Positions 1-10,719 of a stretch of DNA of 64,000 bases are shown piece after piece. The DNA comes from Brienomyrus brachyistius (lineage: Eukaryota > Chordata > Actinopteri > Osteoglossiformes > Mormyridae). The stretch covers positions 19,183,453 through 19,247,452 of the forward strand of contig NC_064553.1 in the NCBI RefSeq assembly GCF_023856365.1. Reading direction: 5' to 3'. The notes under the pieces are model-generated. The model was not told the DNA's origin. It ran no database searches and saw nothing but the letters and a program-made list of their open reading frames with translations. Positions within the stretch are counted from its first letter, which is position 1. The number at the start of each line of letters is the position of its first letter. The position numbers were made by a program, and so were the translations under genes.

Positions 1-159
1 AGCTTCCTAAGTTTTGTTTCCTTTGACTGAATAAAAATGTATTAGTGCAACTTATTGATGGTTTGAATGCAGCAGACTACTGTGATCCTTGCGATATGAC
101 AATTGCATGTGCATGAAATGCCATGTTGATATTAACTTTGCGCATTGTTATTAACCTAT

Positions 160-230
160 CATGGTGGCACAGTGGTGCAGTGGCTAGCGCTATTTTGTTT
201 GTGTGGCTTTTTCAGTGAATCCGGTTTCCT
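160..230 (+). repeat. tRNA-derived SINE head fragment
   Basis: The segment contains GGTGCAGTGGCTAGCGCTA, which matches the pol III A-box region of the SINE family seen complete at 22027-22371 and 34875-35230. No matching B box or body follows, so this is a fragment or a diverged relative. Confidence 0.45.
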
Positions 231-267
231 TGCACTTCGTGTGACTGACTGTACCCCAATTTCAATG

Positions 268-310
268 TATATTATATAATATTATATTATATTATATTAT
301 ATTATATTAT
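268..310. repeat. AT-rich microsatellite (TATAT)n
   Basis: An uninterrupted run of about eight TATAT-type units is seen directly. Confidence 0.9.
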
Positions 311-1180
311 GAATGATTAACCGTTGGATCGTCAGATTAATTGGTAGATTACTCGATTATTAATATAATCGATAGCAACAGCAATAAAATTATGCCAGTA
401 AATCAGTCTTTACCATTAGGCTAAATCAATGGACGGGGTTATAACAAATTTTCATGGCAACTCAGTCATAAATTAATAAATATCATTTGCGTGACAGTTT
501 ACAGAGAAGAGTCTTTTACTTTTCTGATATAGCATAAATATTGCCAGGAATAAAGTCAAATAAGAAATTAAAAGCATACATTCTAGTATAATTAAATGTT
601 TTTGTCTTTGTGTAATTTTGACAATCTTTTCTAATAATACAGTACAGCTTTTTGCTTCCTCAAAAAATACAAATCTTCCAGATCCTGCATCTTTGCATGC
701 CCACCTCTTCTACCACTGAAGTGAAATGTTTGTAGACTTATTTGTGTTATCTATGCATTTCTTCAGGCCAAATGCTAAAATTGGAGGGAATGCACTTTAG
801 TCAGATTAGCCTGAAAGTGCGTCAGTGGAGTGCTTAATGCTAATGGCAGAAACAAATGAAATTAGCAAGCAGAAAAACTAAAGGCCCCCAGTTATTTCTC
901 ACCAGCTATCAAATCATGAGGTCATCTGAGGGCAGACACTCTCCTTGCAGTCTATAAAGATAAAATGTATGTAATTGTGATATTCCTGAGATCATAGGAA
1001 AATCTGGCAAAGCCATAAATACGCTATGCTGTGGTCCTTACAATGTAATGATAGTATCTGAGAAAATTAGATATTTAGATAACACCTATTATTAGATAGT
1101 AGATAACCTAATATTAGATAGTAGATAACACCTGGGCCCATATTCACAAAGCATCTTAAGACTAAAAATAGCTCCTGTAC

Positions 1181-1435
1181 AGTAATGATCGCATGTCGGG
1201 CGAGCAAGCAGGGAGCGGGGAATCGGGCAGACGGAAATCCAAAACGTAGGGTCTATTCAAGCAAAAACACATACACACGAAAACTACCTCAATGAATGGG
1301 AAACAGACTTTAACGCGGGCTAAATACAGTAGACTGAATGCAGGAAACGCAGGACAGTTGGTGAACGTTGGGATTCCACACAGGGTTAATGAGGGGGCGT
1401 GGCACACACGAGGATCGTACGAGCAGGTCATGACA
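1181..1435 (-). repeat. 3' LTR of the minus-strand LTR element
   Basis: About 255 bp. On the minus strand it begins TGTCATGACC at 1435 and ends near GATCATTAC at about 1183. Its length and terminal sequence agree with the solo LTR at 31512-31768 (257 bp). Confidence 0.65.
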
Positions 1436-3423
1436 GAACCCCCCCCCCCCCCCCCCAAAGGCGTGCACTACGGGGAGGTGATGAACGAGATGAGACCGGG
1501 GACATGGGACCTGGACAACAAGACCAAGAACATTGGGGACACAGGGACTGGAAATAGGACGGACAAACAAAACAGGCACAAGGGAAGCAACCAAGACAAC
1601 AAGATGGGAAACACAGACAGGCAGACCAGGAAGGGAGACACAGGAGAAACACCAACGGGAGGGACTAAAGGACCAGATGTTAACGGAGGAACCACAGGAG
1701 GACGAGGAGCCGAGACAGGAGGGACAGAGGGACGAGGAGCAAACACTGGAGGGACAAAACAGGGTGGCCAAACAGGAAAGACTGGGGGACAATGGGGAGT
1801 CCGAGGGAGCCACAGCGGGAGACGGGAGGCAGCCAGCGGGGCCGCAGGAGACCGGGAGGCAGGAGCAGGAGGGGACCACGAAGGAGCCGAGGAGACAGGC
1901 TGAGGGACAGACAAAGAGGTTGAGGATGGAGGCGGAGGGGAGTCCGACGCAGGCAAGGAGGGAGATGGAGTCGACGCTGGGGAACTTGCAGACAACCGAA
2001 GAGGCGTCAGAGGTGGGACTGAGGACGGCCACCAAGGCGTTGGAGGGGGAGCCGCAGGCAACCGCCGAGCAGGAGCCAACGGACCCACAGGCGCCCCCCA
2101 AGTCCCAGCTAAGGTGCACAAGGGTGAGCTAGGGGGCAAGGCAGACAGGACCAGGTCCCTACGTCTGTATCCCCTCCTCTTACGGGACACCAAAAGGCAG
2201 GGACCAAACCAGGATCCACCCTGCTGTGGAGGAGGAGTCACGGGGGAGTCATTGAGGATATCAGAGAGATCCCGAAGGGGTCCCATTCGAGCTCCTCCTC
2301 CTTCTCCAATAAGGAAGGAGGAGCGATGGTCCAGCAGTCAGGGACCTCCTTGGGGACATGGGCCACGGGAGCAGGGTCAGGAACTAGGATAGGCGAAGCC
2401 TGGGCTGGGACCTCAGGCGCGAGCGGAGCCTGGGCCGGGGCATGAGGCGCAGGCAGTGCTGGGACCTCAGGCGGCGCAGGAGGCAGAGGCGGCGCCGGGG
2501 ACCTTGGGCGGAGCAGCGGGCAGAGGCAGCGCTATAGCAGGAGCCTCTGAGGGCGGTGATGTAGCTGCCAAAACAGGCAGAGCGGGATCCTCCGGGGCAG
2601 GCAGGTCAGGAACATCAGACACGGACAAGTCAGGAACATCAGGTACAGGTGGGTCAGGAACATCAAGAACCGAAGCCTCCACTGGAACCATCAGGACCGG
2701 AACCCCTGGGACTGAGGCGTCCTCCTCCGGGACTGTTGAGGGAGTCTGCGCTGTCCTCAACTGTAGCAGCCTCCGCAGGTTCTCCGCTATTTGGTCCAGC
2801 TCACGGGGTGATGAGATTGGGGTGAATGCTGCAAATGCTCCTTGAAGCTGTGTACACAGCTGGAGTCTTCCATCATCCTCCAGAACAGATCCTGGAGAGT
2901 AAAGAAAGTCCCAGCCGGGGATGAAGCGGTGAGCAGACAAGCCTCTGGCTTCATCTCAGGGGAAGCGGCAGTATTGTGGGCTTCGAGATTACATGTGGAT
3001 GTAGGTGTGGCCAGGCGGTGAGCCTTGGGAACCGTCGCAGCAAGAACTGCGGAAGACGCAGCAGGGCAGGCATTGGAAACTGAGACAGCCCTGGAGCTTC
3101 CTCTCATCTTGGGCTTTTTTTTTTCTTCTTTCTCGGTGCTTTCAGCGGAGTTGAGGGCATCTCAGGCAGCTCCGACCACGGGTCGAAGGGCAGTCCACTG
3201 TCCAAGGCAGCCGCAGAATGTTCTCGCTTACCTCTTCCATGAGGTAAGCGTCTTCAGACGGGGATCTCTTTTTGAGAATATCCTGTGTCTGGTAAGCGAG
3301 GGCTCACAGCATGGGGTCGACTTGCACCTCAGGCTGATCAAGCCAGTAGGTGACCTCATCAACCAGATCAAGGTAGAAATCCTCGGTCGGGGGGGATTAC
3401 CTTCTCTCGGAGTCCGGTCATTC
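1436..3423 (-). pseudogene. Gag-like interior of the LTR element, broken
   Basis: The interior is unusually GC-rich for this window and rich in Pro, Ser and Thr codons on the minus strand. Several overlapping minus-strand reading frames exist, of which 1468-2286 is the longest. Just inside the 5' LTR fragment, around 3270-3390, one minus frame reads as an acidic segment with EDFYLDL and VTYWLDQPEVQ. It resembles the start of Gag-like proteins of fish LTR elements, but it soon meets a stop. I see no zinc knuckle, protease or polymerase motif. The long plus-strand frames (1292-1903, 1533-2132) are probably by-products of repetitive GGA/ACA-rich sequence. Function is not assignable. Confidence 0.4.
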
Positions 3424-3494
3424 TGTAATGATCGCGTGTCGGGCGAGCGAGCAAGGAGCGGGGAATCAGGATCTGGCAGACGGAAATCCAAAAC
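3424..3494 (-). repeat. Truncated 5' LTR of the minus-strand LTR element
   Basis: The segment aligns with 1182-1244 (GTAATGATCGC, GTCGGGCGAGC, CGGAAATCCAAAAC), with one short insertion. Similarity stops after CCAAAAC, so most of the 5' LTR is missing. Confidence 0.65.
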
Positions 3495-5000
3495 TGTTTA
3501 AAATGCTTTTAAAATTACTGAAATGTGTGTATAACACAGTATTGTACATAAATTATACCTTATTGTAGTTTCGCTGCTGCATTTCATTAGCTGAGTTTTG
3601 ACAGTTTATCATAAGCTTTAATGAGTCTATATTTAGCACTGAGAGAAAATGACTTTTTTACCTGACATCTTTTATGTACATTCAGCATTAGCCTCAGGTA
3701 GCTACCCAGAAGCAGACGGATTACGGAAAAGTAGGGACAATCAAAATAAAGAAAAGTAAAAAAAAAAAAAAAAGTTTACATGCTTAAAAAGACCGAAAAT
3801 ATACACCGAATGTGGACTACTTTATTACTGTAAGCAACTTATTTTAAAAGTATCTATACAGGAATTATTCTCTCCCACGGTATTTGAGCCATATAAGCAG
3901 TTGATCAATGTAACTAAGATCACTATAACTGGTTTCCACTGTACTTGTGTTTATGGGATGTTACGCGTACATTTTTACCAGCACATACTGGCCTCTCATT
4001 AACCTTCTGGGGATGAGCGCATCGTCAGCAATGCAGTGAATTTTTCACGTCCATTTCAGTTTATATCTCGCTGAAATGTTTATGTAGAATCATGAAAAAA
4101 ACGCTGTCGTGTAATGCTGTCTTCTTTTCGAAATGTTCATTGTTGGAAGTATTAAGGTTTTTAAAATTAGGTTAAATCAGCAAAGAAGTAAACCATGTCA
4201 CCTTTCTTTGTTTTACCTGTGTAGTACCACCCTCATCTTGAAGATCGCTATTCACATTCTAAATAGCCACATTACCACGTATTCAAATGTTATTCACATG
4301 GTTATTCACATGGCCAAAAGAATGACTACCTAATGGTGAAGAACAAGTGCATTGACTCATCAATCCAAAAAGGTGGCATCCCAGGCTTCTCTGGGTGTTT
4401 GTAACACATAGGCATCCATAACCAGTTGATCCAGTATGCTAAGGAGAACAAAGGCAATCTAACATTTGTCTGGCTCAACTTGGCTAACACATACTATCCT
4501 TCTTGATCTCATCAAGGCAGCTATAGAACTCTCATATCCCTCACCGCGACAGGGGAATGATCCACAGCTATTTTAAGGGATTAAAGTTGTGGTTCATGAA
4601 GGCTGATAATGGAGTCTGGTATCCACTAATCTCCAATTCATTGTCCCGTTCATTGTCCAAAGACATAAGAATATTGTTATCTGTAGACATGATTATGCAT
4701 CAATGTCAGCTTTGGAATGAGGTGCATGCATAGTTCTAATCATATTTTTATAAATTAGGAACAGCATGTTTATAACAGTCTTGGCAGTGTTGTAAAGTTA
4801 ACAGACTGCAACTTTTCTCACCTGTTATAAATAAATCTGAAATTTTCATGAATTTCATTGCATGCTCCTCCAGTGTCTTTCATTTCGCATTATTCTTTCT
4901 CTCTCAGCACCACTTTTTTATTTCATGCAAAGCAAGTGTGTACCATTTAAATTTTTTATTTTAGGATTAGCCAACCTCTTTCGTTCGAGATAAATACATG

Positions 5001-5245
5001 CACACGAAGTAAATAACTTGCATAGCACTTTCCTACTCCTTCGAGCACTCAAAGTGCTTTACAATTCATGCCTCACACACCGGTGGTGGAGACTGCCATG
5101 CAAGGCACCACCCTGCTCACCGGGAGCAACTTGAGGTTCAGTTCTTGCTTAAGGACGCTTCACTAAGGTTAGGAGGAACCAGGGCTCGAACCTGCATTCC
5201 TCCCTTTGCCAAACTGTGGCAGTACCTTCTGCAGCACCATCGTAA
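5001..5245. repeat. Dispersed fish repeat of unknown class
   Basis: The run from the CACTCAAAGTGCTTTACAA motif through the GAGCAACTTGAGGTTCAG and GGCTCGAACCTGCATTCC motifs follows a layout I know from interspersed repeats in fish introns. I cannot place it in a named family from the sequence alone, and the boundaries are approximate. Confidence 0.35.
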
Positions 5246-5567
5246 GGTCATACCCCTTGGGCCTCTTGTCATTGATTTAATACATGCATGTACATCTGTT
5301 TACGAGAATCCTGGCAGTGGCCCGAAACATCAACTGCCCACCAGCAATTTTTTTTAGCAGTCTGAATTTCCTGGCAAAGGCACTTTCGTTCCCAAACCGA
5401 TAATGATATAATCAAATGATACGCAACGCATATGCCCTAGTGTTTTGTAATGTGTTACTATGTAAAAGGCATGAATAATGCAATACCATCTGCCATGTTC
5501 TGTTTGTAATAATTTGTAATAATGAAGTTCTTAGTAGTTATGTGGATTTTTTTGTCCTATCTGTCAG

Positions 5568-5668
5568 GTTCAGGCTGTGGGCAGTGGACAACACAGGGCG
5601 ACGCTCCAACCCTACTGAGGTCACCATCAAGACTCCCTGCCCCTCTGTAGATGATGTGAAGGCGCAAG
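5568..5668 (+). CDS. astn1: Astrotactin, third-last coding exon (end of fibronectin III domain)
   Basis: The exon encodes a segment with [13 protein letters not shown] and the sequence TPCPSVDDV, which I recognise as the end of the fibronectin type III region of astrotactins. These are large neuronal membrane proteins; ASTN1 acts in glial-guided migration of neurons and the paralogue ASTN2 in trafficking of neuronal surface proteins. The acceptor is a T-rich tract ending CTGTCAG; the donor is CAAG|GTGGGT. The exon begins with the last base of a split codon and ends one base into the next, and that phase fits the exon at 8537. The astn1 rather than astn2 call leans on linkage to a cacna1e-like gene downstream, since ASTN1 and CACNA1E share human 1q25. 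The family call is firmer than the paralogue call. Confidence 0.75.
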
Positions 5669-5727
5669 GTGGGTGGGGCAGGGTGGGGTGGTGGGGGGTG
5701 TCCCTCATACTGTCCGGGGGAAAAATG

Positions 5728-7218
5728 CAACTCCTGGCCATTAAAATATCCATAAAACGAATGAAATATCTATAAAGTCATCATTATGCTCTATAAACCA
5801 TAGAATAGAGCCACCATAAGGAAATTTAGGTCATGTTCCTTACAAAAACAAGCTGGGCTTATTTCTCTGTCAATATCACACAATCGTGTTCCTTCACAGA
5901 AGCCAAATTACTTGTGTAGTCACTGAGGCCACACCACCAATTGGTATAAATTCAAAGCCGCTAAACGTAGTCTTGAAGTACATGTTGCTCTTCTTTGAAC
6001 ATGGCTAAGGTAAAAAAGGAGCTAATGAGTGAGCAACAGGTTCGAATAAAGGCCCTTTTTGATGCTGGCTGGAGTTACCGCTGCATGCCCACGGACTTGA
6101 GATGCAGTCCAAGCACTGTAAAGTACACTTTAGTCCGCCATGATGCCACCAATTCACACCAGAACTGAGAGGGAAGAGGTAGGAAAAAGAAACTTTCAGA
6201 CAGACAAGTGAATCATCTCAAAATTCTCAGTCTTAAGGACAGAAGAAAGACCTGACGAGAACTTCAGGATGAGATCAACACCACAGTGACTAATGGTGCA
6301 TCAGTGTCCTCAAGAAGTGTGCATCGGAGACTGGGAGAAGAAGGACTTGTTGGCAGAATAGCAGCAAAGAAACCATTTTTGAGGGAGAACAATATAGTGA
6401 AACACTTGAAATTTGCAAAAGAACACAAGAAATGGAGAAAGGAAGATTGGTATAAAGTGTGGACTGATGACTACAAGTTTGAATAGTTTGGCAACAAGCG
6501 AAGAGTGTACAATATGTTCAACGGAGGAAGGGGGAAGAGATATAAAAAGGAGTGTCTCTTGCCAACAGTTAAATACAGAGGGGGTAGTATTATGGTGAGG
6601 GTGCCATTTCAGCCTCAGAAACAGGTGACCTAGTGAACATTGATGGCATCATGGATAAGAAAGTATACCACAACATTCTGGTGAGGCATGGAGTACATCT
6701 GGGTGTCGTCTTATTGGGCCTGGATTAATTTTCAAAGAGGACAATGACCCTAAACATTCTTCTAACTATTACCGGAACTACCTGCAACAGAAGGAGTCTG
6801 CTGCAACATCAAAAATGATGGATTGGCCCCGTCAAAGTCCGGACCTCAACCCCATCGAGCAAATTTGGGGCGAGTTGAAAAATAACCTGGACAGATCTAT
6901 TGTACATTCAAAAGAAAGCCTTTGGCTTGAGTTGCAGAAGGCATGGGATAACATTAGTGTTGAAGTTCTCAGGAAATATATTGACACTATGCCAGAGAGA
7001 TGTGCTGCTGTAATTGCTGCAAAAGGTGGACACACCAAATATTAAAGTTAAAAGTGGATGAAAACAGTAGGACTCACTTCATCTGATATTTGTTGTACTC
7101 AGCGCAACCATCTGCATATTTCATGAACATCATGAAATTAAATCATATTTTGGAGGCAAAAAAAGGTCAGTATTTTCAGATTTGTCAGGTGTTCTAATAA
7201 TTTTGGCCAGCACTGTAG
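5728..7218 (+). mobile_element. Tc1-like DNA transposon, decayed
   Basis: The right end at 7190-7218 reads GTGTTCTAATAATTTTGGCC and then CAGCACTGTAG. The left end around 5728-5760 (CTCCTGGCCATTAAAATAT) is a diverged inverted match, giving an element of about 1.5 kb. It carries a broken Tc1 transposase in the sense direction. It lies inside an astrotactin intron, in the same orientation as the gene. Confidence 0.7.
6001..7044 (+). pseudogene. Tc1-like transposase, inactivated
   Basis: The reading frame opens at 6001 with a start codon and a paired-type helix-turn-helix N-terminus (VRIKALFDAGWSYR). It continues through a second DNA-binding part (SSRSVHRRLGEEGLVGR, 6305-6360) and the first DDE block (WYKVWTDDYKFE, near 6450-6486, where this family normally has SDE). 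It ends with the third block (WPRQSPDLNPIEQIWGELK, 6824-6880). In-frame stops near 6165, 6255 and 6484, and frame changes between 6490 and 6810, break it. The C-terminal 76 codons (6815-7045) are still open. It was a cut-and-paste transposase of the DD34E type and now cannot make a full protein. Confidence 0.75.
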
Positions 7219-8536
7219 CAGATAACGCATCGGAACCGCCTGGGATACAAACGTCATGCGTGTGACTAAAATCTTCAGCCAATAAGGGCAAAGTTGTGTT
7301 GTCATGGAGGCGGTTCCAATTTGTGCAGCCAGCGGAGAGGTGCTGCACGATCTGTCTGAAGTCATCTTGCTCTCGCAAAGTTTTTTTACCATGTGACATG
7401 GTGACGCGTAGTGACGTTTTGCAGCGCCGTCTGAAGTCAGACAAAAAATCTGACCATGATGCATTGCATCAGGACCAGAATGCATTGCTTTAAGTCAGTG
7501 CTGTACTATAAGCGGCTGCATGAAGTCAAACGCACCCATAGTCATCATGGGTTAAGTGCAAATTTGCACAGAAGTGGTTAGAGGACCTGGCATTTAAGGA
7601 CTGGCTAAGGCTGGTAGCAGGAAAAAATCGAGAGGGTTACTATTCAAAAAATCAGAAATATCACCTGGATGGGGGTTAATATTATCCGGTCGCATATGCG
7701 ATGCACAACTCATAAATCAGGAATGCGTGGACGAGAGCAGTTAGCTAACTGGTGCAAATCGATAAACTCATTGAAGAAAAAGCCAAACAATTAAGGCACT
7801 TGCCATGAGTAGACTATTGGATAAAGATATGGACTCGTGACTGAAGAAGTTAAACAAATGCAAGATGTTTTCAAAGTCACAGTTACTAAATTTATTCTGT
7901 TGACCCATGTTCCCTACTTAAATTCTATTGTACAGGCCAAGATTGTGTAATATTATAAATCTTTAAATCAGTTTGAAACTTGTTTAAAATTGGTTACAAA
8001 TCAATGTCGTGGGGGGTTTAAAAAATATTGAGTAAGTATTAAATAGGGTATTAAATGGTGTTAAATTTAACCTCTGGATTTCTGTATATACCCTGTCTAT
8101 GTGTGGAAGGGAAAATATAACTGCAGGGAAAATGGGACTTGAGACACAGATAGAGCCGAGTAGGCACACCTGCGTACCCACGACACTAACAGCTAATCAG
8201 ACGGTGTTAAAGTATGTGTTTAGCTCCCCAGCTGCCACCCACAGAGAGTGAAGGGGCTTCCCATCATAGTCTTTGGGACGAGTGGTGTCCCTTTCTGTGC
8301 CTGCACAAAAACAGAAACATTTGCTTTTTTTAACTCCTTGCCTCGTTAAATGCAGCTTATTGATAAAACTCTGAGTAACACAATACAGTTTTCTGCACAT
8401 GCCCTATTAAACTGGAGAGACAGCTATATTCTGGGCAAATTTACTTTGTAACTCCTCATCATTCCAAGAAGTGCATACATAGATGATGAAGGCCCCGCTT
8501 TCACAATATTTTCATTTCCCTTTCCTCCCACCTCAG

Positions 8537-8720
8537 AGATCGCAGATAAAATCTACAACTTGTTTAACGGCTACACTAGTGGAAAAGAGCAGCAGACAGC
8601 CTACAACACACTGATGGACCTGGGCTCGCCATCACTGCACCGTGTCCTTTACCACTACAACTTGCGCTATGAGAGCTTTGGCGAGTTCACGTGGCGCTGT
8701 GAGGATGAGCTGGGACCCAG
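8537..8720 (+). CDS. astn1: Astrotactin, second-last coding exon (annexin-like domain)
   Basis: Joined to the previous exon, the frame reads through [19 protein letters not shown] and later [16 protein letters not shown] and CEDELGPR. These are hallmarks of the C-terminal annexin-like region of astrotactins, best known from the ASTN2 structure. The acceptor is CCACCTCAG and the donor is CCCAG|GTAATC. The exon begins two bases from the end of a codon and ends two bases into the next; both phases match its neighbours. It is 184 nt with no stop in frame, and no defect is visible. Confidence 0.8.
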
Positions 8721-8784
8721 GTAATCACAATTCTACCCAATATTATACCTTTCTTGTTTAGGTATCCTCTATGCATAATTCACT

Positions 8785-8814
8785 TCATCCATCCATCCAT
8801 CCATCCATCCATCC
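8785..8814. repeat. (ATCC)n microsatellite
   Basis: About seven perfect ATCC units are seen directly. ATCC/GGAT tracts also form the tails of the SINEs in this window, so this may be a SINE tail remnant. Confidence 0.9.
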
Positions 8815-8867
8815 TACAACTGCTTATGCAGCACAAAATGGCCATGGGCCTGAAACTTACATATAGA

Positions 8868-10056
8868 AAGTGTGCAGAATTATTAAGCATGTAATTTGCT
8901 TGTATCTTCTGTTCTGGTCAATAGTGTCAGCCCAAATTAATCTCCAAATAAGAAAGGAGTGTTAAAAAATAGAGCATGCTCAGTATTTGGTCAGAGTATT
9001 TTCTGCTTGGAGTAAAACAGGAAACCATAGATAGTTCCCATTTACTTCAAATAGTTTTGCTCTAGAACACACCAACAGTGATCAATAGGCACATGTATTC
9101 TACAACTTATTATTTTTTAGTATTTTATTGGGCCAAAAATGGAACCTGATTGAGAGTGGGGGAAAAATAGTTAATTGTCAGTCAGTGTGATGCGAAACAA
9201 CCAAAATTCCAAGTCTTTGAAAACATGATCACCGCATGAGCGAGTGTATTGTGCTCAATAATCAAAGATGGAAGATGCATGTAGAGAGAAGAAGACAGAA
9301 ATTAACTGCCAACGATTTATGTCAATTTAAGGGGGGGGGGGGGGGGGGCTTCCAGAAATTCTTTAGCATCAAATGTCATGTTTATCAAAACTGCAATCTA
9401 AAGGGAATCTCCAGAAGTATCAGGTGCAGTGAGCTGTGTGACATTGCTAAGATCACGAAGGCTGAAACACAGCCTCCATTCGATGGGGCACACAAGGTAA
9501 AACATTAAGAATGGGCACGGACACATCTCAAGGCTGATTTCACAAAGGTTTTGTGGACAGATAATATTAAATGACTCTTGAAGGACCTGGTGGAGGGGCC
9601 ATGGATGGACACCTTCAAGCACTGACAAGGTGGTGGAGAAGTGATGGTGTGGACTGCAGTTGTCAGTGATGAACTCCTAGAAGATACCTTCTTCAAACAC
9701 ATACAAGAAGAAGTCAGCAGCTTTCAGATTACCATCAGGTTATGGTATTCATAAAGGACAATATCCCTTCACATGGGTCTTAGTAAAATGTGAGCTTTAC
9801 CAATGTAGCAAGCAATGCACTTCTCAGAGCAGCGTCTGAGTGGCGGTCCTACCTGCCTCAGCTAATAATAGATGGGATCAAATAAAAAAGTTGAATGGTT
9901 GCATGGACAACAGGCTTATGATGGAAGTTCAGTAGAAAGGCTTAAGCTTGGTAAAGTGGACTGTATATGACAGTCAGTAGTCTGTTATTCCTTATATAGA
10001 CTGAATAACTAAAATAGTTTTTTAGATTCTGATTGCTTAATAATTGTGCAGACTGA
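8868..10056 (+). mobile_element. Mariner/Tc1-type transposon with terminal inverted repeats, decayed
   Basis: The ends are inverted repeats: GTGTGCAGAATTATTAAGCA at about 8870-8889, and the complement of GTCTGCACAATTATTAAGCA at about 10034-10053, matching at 18 of 20 positions. The interior codes in the sense direction for a broken transposase. It includes KVLWTDNIK (near 9547), a GGGEVMVWTAVVSDELLE-like stretch with a stop before it (9625-9680) and an EDTFFKHIQEE segment. This resembles the catalytic core of fish Tc1/mariner transposases, but stops and frameshifts are frequent. A run of 18 G lies at 9331-9348. Confidence 0.7.
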
Positions 10057-10719
10057 TAATCTGTTAGATAGAATAGTTTTTATTCTATTGTTTAATTTCC
10101 TGTCCTACCTTGATCTCCCTGAAACACACAGACACAAATGCTGGGGACAGCAAAGCTTGGGGGTCACAGCTCAGCTCAGCCATTGTTCAGTGGCCCAAGA
10201 GGAGCTTGTTTAATCATTTGATTCCGATCATGAGGATGAGTTCTTGTATAATATGAACTATTTAGATTAATCAACAATCAGTAAAATAGTTGCTAGATTA
10301 AACCATAGAAAATTTGTCGTCAGTGGCAGCCCTAGATGTGAATTAGCAATTAATGCTGTTAAAACTTTCACCAGACTGGTTTGTGCCTCCTAAGGTGTTC
10401 TCTGGGCTGCTGTACTTCCTGTGTCTTATCTTCACAAGTTAACTTCAGGCCTTTGCTGAAGGTTGCTCCTACACACCTTCAGAAGAAATTCGATACACAC
10501 ATGTAGACCATGCTGGGAGATACAGACATAAAGCATCCAAGTGGTATATTCATTTATTATCTCTTTGCTGGTGATGCAGTTCCCCTTTTCAATTAACTTT
10601 TCATAGCCATGTGACCTTTTCTAGTGATACAGTATTAGAAATTATAGCTCCAAAATAATACATCTTCGATGTGAACATTTGTGTTTCAGCTGGAGGTTCC
10701 AGCTTGATTTAGACAAGTA

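Larger units (their letters stand above)
1181..3494 (-). mobile_element. Non-autonomous or decayed LTR element, minus strand
   Basis: Two copies of one sequence flank a 2-kb GC-rich interior: 1181-1435, and a 71-bp piece at 3424-3494. They share the GTAATGATCGC start and the CGGAAATCCAAAAC segment. Read on the minus strand, the left copy starts TGTCATGACC and is preceded by a G-run after TTT that could serve as polypurine tract. The element therefore runs right to left, with a full 3' LTR and a 5' LTR truncated near 3494. The same LTR occurs as solo copies at 31512-31768 and 37076-37373, which supports the LTR reading. No reverse transcriptase or integrase is visible, so the copy is non-autonomous or internally deleted. 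Confidence 0.65.
1..5567 (+). other. Upstream intron of the astrotactin gene (partial)
   Basis: This stretch precedes the first recognisable astrotactin exon and ends with a good acceptor (a T-rich tract then CAG at 5565-5567). I see no other exon with conserved coding sequence. It holds a SINE head (160-230), an AT microsatellite (268-310), a minus-strand LTR element (1181-3494), a short A-run near 3760 and a dispersed fish repeat (about 5001-5245). The remainder is AT-rich sequence in which I recognise nothing. The intron continues beyond the left edge. Confidence 0.6.
5669..8536 (+). other. Astrotactin intron holding a Tc1-like element
   Basis: A GT-AG intron, with donor GTGGGT and acceptor CCACCTCAG. 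A Tc1-like transposon fills 5728-7218. From 7219 to 8536 I see only moderately AT-rich sequence without recognisable features. Confidence 0.75.

Noticed and set aside
1292..2132. Long plus-strand frames (203 and 199 residues) as host genes
   Set aside because: They are low-complexity GGA/ACA-rich readings inside an LTR element and overlap minus-strand frames of similar length; no domain is recognisable.
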